From: CALCLY01 sp900552775
Lineage (GTDB): Bacteria; Bacillota; Clostridia; UMGS1883; UMGS1540
Assembly (NCBI GenBank): GCA_937966555.1
Contig: CALCLY010000005.1
Span: 1-64,000 of the forward strand
Reading direction: 5' to 3'
DNA length: 64,000 nt
Shown here: one piece after another, positions 58,996 through 64,000 of the stretch
Numbering within the stretch: position 1 is the stretch's first letter
Layout: each line of letters starts with the position of its first letter
Program-made: the position numbers and the translations under genes
The notes under the pieces: model-generated
The model's input: only the letters and a program-made list of their open reading frames with translations
The model's database searches: none
What the model was told of the DNA's origin: nothing

Positions 58996-59448
58996 ATGAA
59001 AACAATAATAAAATTTCTGCGATTAATACTAATACTAATGTCATTGGGACTGTTTATTGAATACTGTTTAGTTACATCAGACGTCCCGCCCACAGTTACA
59101 AAAAGTAACGTCGTTAAATTTATGACAGCTTATATTATATTCGGCGTAATTGCCGTTGCCGATTTTATCCTATGTTTAAAAATTCGGTACCGCGGCGGTT
59201 ATTTGACACCGGCGGCAGAAATGTTCTTTCTGATCTTATGGGTATTTTCATACAGCGGAGCAAATATTCATTTAGACAATATGTTAACAAATGATACTGA
59301 TTGCAATATTATTACCATATTGATTGGCGGAATTTCGACATGCGTAATTCAATGTGTTTTATCAACAGTTAACATAATCAGTGCTTATGCCAAAAGAAAA
59401 TCGAATTGCACAATGACAAAGAAAAGGATGAAAGATAATGTGTTATGA
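58996..59448 (+). CDS. Hypothetical four-helix membrane protein
   Basis: 150 residues with four hydrophobic helices (about 8-26, 44-64, 76-92, 108-130) and a basic tail. No known domain. GGTGAC lies upstream of the ATG. It follows the broken secreted-protein gene by 24 bases and overlaps the LRR gene by 11 bases. Membrane immunity proteins against secreted toxins look like this, but that role is inference. Confidence 0.65.
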   Translation: MKTIIKFLRLILILMSLGLFIEYCLVTSDVPPTVTKSNVVKFMTAYIIFGVIAVADFILCLKIRYRGGYLTPAAEMFFLILWVFSYSGANIHLDNMLTNDTDCNIITILIGGISTCVIQCVLSTVNIISAYAKRKSNCTMTKKRMKDNVL

Positions 59449-60304
59449 TTTTTACAGCAAAAAAGACAATTTCTATTTTTTAGACAGAGAAACATTTAAA
59501 GACATTATTCCCGAAAGCACAAGAATTGACGAATATGTAAGATACATAAACAACGAGAAAATCAAAGAATTAACCATTATGACACCATACTATACTGATG
59601 ATAACATAGATTTTATACTTGACTGTCCTAATGTGGAAATCGTCACTATCATGACATCAAGAGTTAAATCATTAGAGCCTCTATACAGTCTTCCAAAACT
59701 TAAAGAGCTTATTTTATCCGTATATAAATACGGCGCAGATTTAGAGCAAATGAAAAAACTAAAATCAGTTTCATTATCATCAACCAAAAAAATTCTCGGT
59801 TTGAATAAATGTGCGTCATTGAAAAACCTCTATTTATATTCATATTGTCCGGACGAAAAAGATTTGTCTTTGTTACAGGACTTGAAAACGCTCGAAAGAA
59901 TCACTATTGTAAGGGGCAATATAACTTCGTTAAAAGGCTTGCCAGCAGATAATTTAAAATTTATAGAAATGTCTTACCTTCCAAAACTTGCGGATATAAG
60001 CGACGTTTCTTTGGCACAGAATTGTAATAGATTAGAACTTGCTAATTGCCCACACATTGAAGATTACACACCCATTGCTGAAATGAACAAGCTTTTTTGG
60101 CTTAGAATTTCGCGTTGTGCTCCTATTCCAAATTTAAATTTTATAGAAAAGATGCCCTCTTTGAAAAATATGAGTTTTGTTGAAACAAATGTTATTGATG
60201 GAAATCTGTATCCGTGTGAGCGATTGGACTTTGCCGGGTTTGATAACAAACGTCATTATACGCACAGACGAATTCCATTTGCTGAAAATATCATACGAAA
60301 ATAA
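59438..60304 (+). CDS. Leucine-rich-repeat protein
   Basis: 288 residues without a signal peptide. Irregular LRRs from about residue 45 to 265 (PNVEIVTIMTSRVKSLEPLYS, PKLKELILSVYKYGADLEQM, LKSVSLSSTKKILGLNKC, DLKTLERITIVRGNITSLKGL). It is probably cytosolic and binds another protein; orphan immunity proteins of RHS/polymorphic toxins often have this architecture. It overlaps the membrane-protein gene by 11 bases. Confidence 0.7.
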   Translation: MCYDFYSKKDNFYFLDRETFKDIIPESTRIDEYVRYINNEKIKELTIMTPYYTDDNIDFILDCPNVEIVTIMTSRVKSLEPLYSLPKLKELILSVYKYGADLEQMKKLKSVSLSSTKKILGLNKCASLKNLYLYSYCPDEKDLSLLQDLKTLERITIVRGNITSLKGLPADNLKFIEMSYLPKLADISDVSLAQNCNRLELANCPHIEDYTPIAEMNKLFWLRISRCAPIPNLNFIEKMPSLKNMSFVETNVIDGNLYPCERLDFAGFDNKRHYTHRRIPFAENIIRK

Positions 60305-60379
60305 TTATAATTATGCGGAATACAAAAGACATTTGACCCTATTTTATTGGAGTATAACATTTTCAAAAGGATTATACAT

Positions 60380-60699
60380 ATGAAAAAAACATTATTTCAT
60401 TCGCAGCAATATTTATTTTGCTAACAGGATGTGCAGGTGTTAATGATTGGTCGTATGAATTACCAAATGGTTATGAAGTTTGGAGAATTAATTCTAATGA
60501 AATAATTGTCAAATGTGTATCTGATACAACTAACAATGTAAACATTCCATCTTTTGTGAAGGAATTTTCATATGATGACAGATTCATATGTACAAGAAAT
60601 GTACTGTCGATTAATGAAAATAATATATTTAATGAAATATATTACATTTTAGACACAAAGGAAAAAGCAAACTATGCAAATTCAGTGACAGGACGGTGA
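60380..60699 (+). pseudogene. Lipoprotein gene with one-base slip in a poly-A run after the start codon
   Basis: ATG at 60380 is followed by seven A bases (60383-60389). In that frame a stop comes after 14 codons; with eight A bases it would read MKKNIISFAAIFILLTGCAG, a complete lipoprotein signal, and continue for ~90 residues (YELPNGYEVWRINSNEIIV). Translation from TTG at 60418 is possible but would lack the signal. It may be a pseudogene, a sequencing error or a slippage-controlled gene. Confidence 0.6.
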
Positions 60700-60704
60700 T
60701 ATTC

Positions 60705-61082
60705 ATGTATTGGATATTAAATTGCCTTCCGTTAATTGCGGAAGTAATAATAGATATCTATTACTTGCTAAATAAAACGCAAAGTTTCAATTCAACATTA
60801 ACCACCATGATGTGGTTTTGGGTGTTAATTTTACGACAAATTTATTTATTATGCATTAACATTTTTTATATTCATAGGCGTATTGTATCATACCAAAAAA
60901 GCATAGTAACTATGCTATGCGTAATAATAACAAGCGTTTTTTTAACTCTTTTATTGCATAAACTAGAATGGGGTGTTTTTATCGGTGATGTACCGGAAGG
61001 AATATACTTATTATTGGTTTGTATACCATCTGTAATTGTGATTATAGGCATTAGCATTTATTATTTTATAAAGAAAACATAA
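60705..61082 (+). CDS. Hypothetical membrane protein, four helices
   Basis: 125 residues with four hydrophobic helices (about 3-22, 32-52, 66-86, 98-118). No family recognized. ATG 60705 is preceded by GGACGGTGA and lies five bases after the lipoprotein stop. Similar in style to the membrane protein at 58996. Confidence 0.6.
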   Translation: MYWILNCLPLIAEVIIDIYYLLNKTQSFNSTLTTMMWFWVLILRQIYLLCINIFYIHRRIVSYQKSIVTMLCVIITSVFLTLLLHKLEWGVFIGDVPEGIYLLLVCIPSVIVIIGISIYYFIKKT

Positions 61083-61219
61083 AAGGCAATAATTCATACA
61101 TTATGTAAAATAATGCACCGATATGCTGAAAAAGGGTTTGACACTTTTAGTTCTAATTCCAATTAAATTATCGACAATGACGAAATATTTTTTGTAGAAG
61201 TAATTGGAGAATATTTTAA

Positions 61220-61696
61220 ATGAAAAAATCGTGTATGATATTGATTTTAATTTTGATATTATCGGGATGCTCAAATCAATATAGAAATTGGGAAAATATA
61301 GAAATATCAGATGTTGGTATGTTTAAAAATCCGCCTAATATGCTATGTATCGAAATGGATGGTATTATATATTTAACAGAAAACAACAATGAAGTTTTTG
61401 ATAAATCAAAATCAATTATTATTGGGGTACTATACGATAAAAACAGTCCGTTGGAGATGATTTCCGATGTGTTGGGAAAAGAATTAACCTATGAAAAATT
61501 ATTGTTTAGCGAAACTTTTTCCAACAGTGCCATAGTTGGCAAAAAAGAATACTTAATAGACGGAGTAAAGTGCGAAAAAATATTTTTAGACCTCTATTCT
61601 TCAAAAAAAAATTTGTATTTTCTCATGATCAATAATACGATTGATTATAGCATAGTTAATAAAATAGCTAAATCGTTCGTAGCGGATACAAAGTAG
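61220..61696 (+). CDS. Hypothetical lipoprotein
   Basis: 158 residues with signal peptide and lipobox (MILILILILSGC). The mature protein is probably beta-rich (VGMFKNPPNMLCIEMDGIIY, YLIDGVKCEKIFLDLYS) and resembles small surface-anchored immunity or substrate-binding lipoproteins. TTGGAG precedes the ATG. About 137 bases upstream are free of genes. Confidence 0.65.
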   Translation: MKKSCMILILILILSGCSNQYRNWENIEISDVGMFKNPPNMLCIEMDGIIYLTENNNEVFDKSKSIIIGVLYDKNSPLEMISDVLGKELTYEKLLFSETFSNSAIVGKKEYLIDGVKCEKIFLDLYSSKKNLYFLMINNTIDYSIVNKIAKSFVADTK

Positions 61697-61768
61697 GGTT
61701 TGCATGTTATTTAAAACGGGCATACAGAGGTTTAAAGATACAAATTCATGGATTTGGTGGTGATTAAC

Positions 61769-62155
61769 ATGAAAAAGTTATTATGCACATTATTAATTGC
61801 ATTCCTTTGTATCTCCGCAACTTTAGCAGGAATAAAGGTTTTTCAAAATTTATTTTTTGCTGAACCTGATATTTTGCAGAGTATTTCATCACCTGATGGG
61901 AAATATACAGCTTATGTGTTTGAGAGTAATGGCGGCGCAACAACCGGGTGGATATATCATGTTTCGGTTTTAAAAAAAGAGAAACAGCTAAATAAGGGAA
62001 ACGGCAATGTTTATATAAGCGAAATACCGCCAAATGGTATAGAGTGGCTTGAAAGCAATGTCTTGTATATAGATGATTATAAAAGCATCAAAACAACAAA
62101 GCAAAGACAGAAAATAGAAGACGTGACCATAAAATATAAATCACTCGAAAAATAA
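61769..62155 (+). CDS. DUF5412-like membrane-anchored protein
   Basis: 128 residues: an N-terminal membrane anchor or uncleaved signal (LLCTLLIAFLCISATLAG) and a ~90-residue beta domain with SSPDGKYTAYVFESNGGATTG, the hallmark of DUF5412, a family of small Firmicute proteins often next to polymorphic toxins. ATG at 61769 is preceded by GGTGGTGA. Confidence 0.68.
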   Translation: MKKLLCTLLIAFLCISATLAGIKVFQNLFFAEPDILQSISSPDGKYTAYVFESNGGATTGWIYHVSVLKKEKQLNKGNGNVYISEIPPNGIEWLESNVLYIDDYKSIKTTKQRQKIEDVTIKYKSLEK

Positions 62156-62163
62156 TAAATAAA

Positions 62164-62430
62164 TTGCTGTTTCGCCGAGAAGTACAAACAAGTTTTTCTT
62201 TTCATACGAACTGGGGTAAGATATTTGACGATGGAGGGGTTGGAAATACTGTAGTTGGCATAGTCGTTGATTCATATAGTAGAAGAGGTAACTCAGCAAA
62301 TACACATAATTTAAATTCTACAAATCAGGTTTATTGCAAAGAATCATTGTATAATGGTATAATAAGTTTTGACAACGACTATTTAGCAATTCTTCAAGAA
62401 GCATTAAGTGAGGTAAAAGACAATGAGGCA
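62164..62430 (+). pseudogene. Remnant frame without proper start
   Basis: About 88 codons with protein-like content (SFHTNWGKIFDDGGVGNTVV, GVGNTVVGIVVDSYSRRG, GIISFDNDYLAILQEALSEVK) but no ribosome site at its only early start, a TTG at 62164. After 62423 it overlaps the next gene in another frame. It could be the C-terminal tip or immunity part of a lost toxin module. Confidence 0.4.
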
Positions 62431-62761
62431 CATAATCAAAAAAATTCTTATTGTCATATTAATAATATTAATATTTATTTTTATTATAGCTGCATTAAGC
62501 AACAAGCTGTCATCTAAAAATCAAGCCGTTATTGATACTGCCATAGAGCAAGCATGCAAAGATTATCCAGAATATGAATTCGAATTTATAGCAATAACGT
62601 ATAATTTGAATGCACAAAGCTATTCTGTAACATTGCGTCCAAAACACACAAACGGCGTTATCGGCGTTACTTATCGGGTTACACCGCTTTTATATGATAA
62701 TTCTTTGTATTTTGCAAAGAAAACAGGCGGTTTAAATATTAATGAATTAGAGAAAGATTGA
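62423..62761 (+). CDS. Hypothetical membrane-anchored protein
   Basis: 112 residues: one N-terminal membrane helix (IIKKILIVILIILIFIFIIA) then a compact ~80-residue soluble domain (ACKDYPEYEFEFIAITYNLN, SVTLRPKHTNGVIGV). GAGGTAAAAGACA precedes the ATG. Its stop codon is immediately followed by the RHS fragment with no spacer. Confidence 0.6.
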   Translation: MRHIIKKILIVILIILIFIFIIAALSNKLSSKNQAVIDTAIEQACKDYPEYEFEFIAITYNLNAQSYSVTLRPKHTNGVIGVTYRVTPLLYDNSLYFAKKTGGLNINELEKD

Positions 62762-63316
62762 CAATACGGAGATTCCGTAACCACATCGTATAACTATATG
62801 TCCCTCCCCGTCTCCGTCACAAGTTCAAAAAGCGGCACCGTAAGCTATGAATACGATTTCCGCGGCAACCGCACAAAGATGACAGACAGCACCGGTGTCA
62901 CCGCCTTCAGCTATTCCCCTCTTTCCGAGCTTGTGAGCGAAACACACGGAGACATATCAAAATCGTATTCGTATGACAAAAACTCCGCACGCACAGCCTT
63001 CACGCTTTCAAAAGGCGGCAGTAACGGAGAAGTTAAATCCGAATCGTTTGACGACAACTTATATATAGGTGTTTCCAAAAGCAGCGGCGAACAGGGATTA
63101 AATGAAATTGCATATCAATACACCCATCCCGGCAAATACAATTTAGCAACGCATAACTGTGATCATTTGACAAGTATAGTTGCAGCTGCAGCAGGGCTGT
63201 TTTATGATAAGAGAATCCTTCCGAATGATTCTTTTACATATACAAAAATGTATTATACCAATTATGAAGTATGGAAGCTTAACCAAGCAATCAGAAACTG
63301 GAGGATATTAAAATGA
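62762..63316 (+). pseudogene. RHS-core fragment joined to a papain-like toxin tail
   Basis: A 184-codon frame without start codon, beginning directly after the previous stop. The first ~100 codons are RHS/YD repeats (TVSYEYDFRGNRTKMTD, VTAFSYSPLSELVSETHGD) and are visibly less A+T-rich than the flanks. The tail (YNLATHNCDHLTSIVAAAAG) resembles the Asn-Cys / His motif of permuted papain-fold (NlpC/P60 or LRAT-like) effectors. The remainder of the huge RHS protein is not present. An ATG at 62798 could start a short protein but lacks a ribosome site. Interpreted as an orphan toxin tip (RHS-CT). Confidence 0.65.
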
Positions 63317-64000
63317 AAAAGAAAGTTTTAATTATATCATTAATTCTTCTTATTGGCGTAATAGTGTTTTATATATGCAGCAGCATGAAGAAGATTGATT
63401 TAAACGGAACAATATCGTATCATCAATACAATGACAAAACCCCCGGAATTTATTTTTTAGATTTAAACACGAAAGAGCAACGTTTTGTACCGGGTTATAG
63501 ATTTGTTAAATATCTTACACCCAATGAAGCTTTATTTATGAACTTTTATACAAATATAAAAAAAATTAATCTTTTGACCGATGACATAGAAGCTGAATAT
63601 GTTTCGGGTGAGGAAGCATTTTATTATACGAAAGTCAACGATTCGGAAATTAGTTTTGATGATACACACTATAGTATTTATATACTCAATTTAAACAATA
63701 ATGAAAAAAGATTGGTAGTTGATGACAGCTCTGCGAGTTATCACGGCTGGAGAGACGGAAAATTAATTTACAGCAATACAAACCGTGAAATCATTGAATT
63801 CAACCCGGAAACCAACAATAAGAGAAAACTGTTGGACGGCGGCTTAGCCCCCATTGTTTCACCGAGCGGTGACGCCATTGCTTTTAAGGATCTTGACTTT
63901 AAACTGAATGTTTATAACTTTGAAACAAATAAACAATACACTTTCGGTCTTGCAGACTATTATTGTTTTTCTCCCGAATCCGATATGCTGCTGATTGAAG
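63313..64000 (+). CDS. Beta-propeller-like anchored protein, truncated by the window end
   Basis: At least 229 codons, still open at 64000. It starts at ATG 63313 (GGAGG eight bases upstream) and overlaps the RHS-tail stop (ATGA). An N-terminal helix (VLIISLILLIGVIVFYICSS, with Cys near its end) anchors it, and the rest has TolB-like blades (PGIYFLDLNTKEQRF, YSIYILNLNNNEKRLVVDD, APIVSPSGDAIAFKDLDF). The coupling to the toxin tail makes it the best candidate immunity protein. Confidence 0.75.
   Translation, partial: MKKKVLIISLILLIGVIVFYICSSMKKIDLNGTISYHQYNDKTPGIYFLDLNTKEQRFVPGYRFVKYLTPNEALFMNFYTNIKKINLLTDDIEAEYVSGEEAFYYTKVNDSEISFDDTHYSIYILNLNNNEKRLVVDDSSASYHGWRDGKLIYSNTNREIIEFNPETNNKRKLLDGGLAPIVSPSGDAIAFKDLDFKLNVYNFETNKQYTFGLADYYCFSPESDMLLIE

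Noticed and set aside
1..64000. CRISPR array or cas genes
   Set aside because: No regularly spaced 25-40 base repeats and no recognizable Cas protein; the only tandem repeat is the 10-base one at 26746.
1..64000. Intact IS element, prophage or ICE
   Set aside because: No transposase, integrase, terminase or conjugation gene is intact. The only mobile trace is the recombinase tail at 26042-26266.

Overview
The window reads as chromosomal DNA of a low-to-moderate GC, endospore-lineage Firmicute, most likely an uncultured anaerobic member of Clostridia. The evidence is a SpoIIP sporulation hydrolase, an AbrB-type regulator with a C-terminal zinc ribbon, several surface proteins with S-layer homology (SLH) domains, the HydE maturase of [FeFe] hydrogenase, FeoA/FeoB, an IscS/IscU pair, and many near-consensus TTGACA-17-TATAAT promoters with GGAGG ribosome sites. 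The species cannot be named from the sequence alone.

Layout. 1-177: two tandem sigma-A promoters on the minus strand fire out of the left edge, probably into a stable-RNA operon. 178-7171 (minus): one tight operon with an FTR-like six-cysteine protein, an AraC regulator, an SLH-anchored alpha/alpha-barrel protein, a DUF4430 protein, EcfT, and an EcfA-EcfA-S-component fusion. This looks like a split bacterial version of transcobalamin feeding an ECF vitamin transporter. 7.2-25.3 kb: housekeeping genes (TepA-like protease, RecG, DUF1385-PrmC, AbrB, ComEA, a family-6 DNA glycosylase, NagA, SpoIIP, a MazEF-type module with a LexA-like regulator, Nnr, a Ca2+/Na+ antiporter, IscSU). 25.5-25.9 kb: tRNA-Trp and tRNA-Leu, followed by a scar of a serine recombinase fused to a broken substrate-binding protein gene. 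26.9-35.7 kb (minus): an eight-gene operon with a ceramidase-like protein, a CapA-like protein, an M20 peptidase, a fucose/arabinose-isomerase-like protein, an FGGY kinase, a YjbQ-like protein, a SIS sugar-phosphate isomerase and a triosephosphate-isomerase-like protein. It looks like catabolism of an unidentified sugar or sugar conjugate.

35.7-57.7 kb: a MATE gene with a frameshifted start, TcdA-HydE, glycerate kinase, FeoAB, two SLH surface proteins that share a repeated ~80-residue domain, a 1452-residue secreted heparinase-II/III-like protein, an amber-interrupted membrane peptide, an EamA transporter, an in-frame sigma-factor/PAP2-phosphatase chimera, a LiaF-like protein, a flavodoxin/DUF3793 pair behind two GTTAG-N6-CTAAC operators, a carboxymuconolactone-decarboxylase/tautomerase pair and two Gfo/Idh/MocA dehydrogenases.

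57.9-64 kb: a markedly AT-rich accessory block on the plus strand. It starts with a small XRE repressor and holds a row of short lipoproteins, membrane proteins, an LRR protein and broken reading frames. It ends in a promoterless RHS-core fragment joined to a papain-like (HNCDH) tail and a translationally coupled beta-propeller-like lipid- or membrane-anchored protein. I read this as an array of orphan polymorphic-toxin tips and immunity genes. Throughout the window, look-alike terminator stems and a short hairpin-plus-Shine-Dalgarno leader recur in front of or behind unrelated genes.
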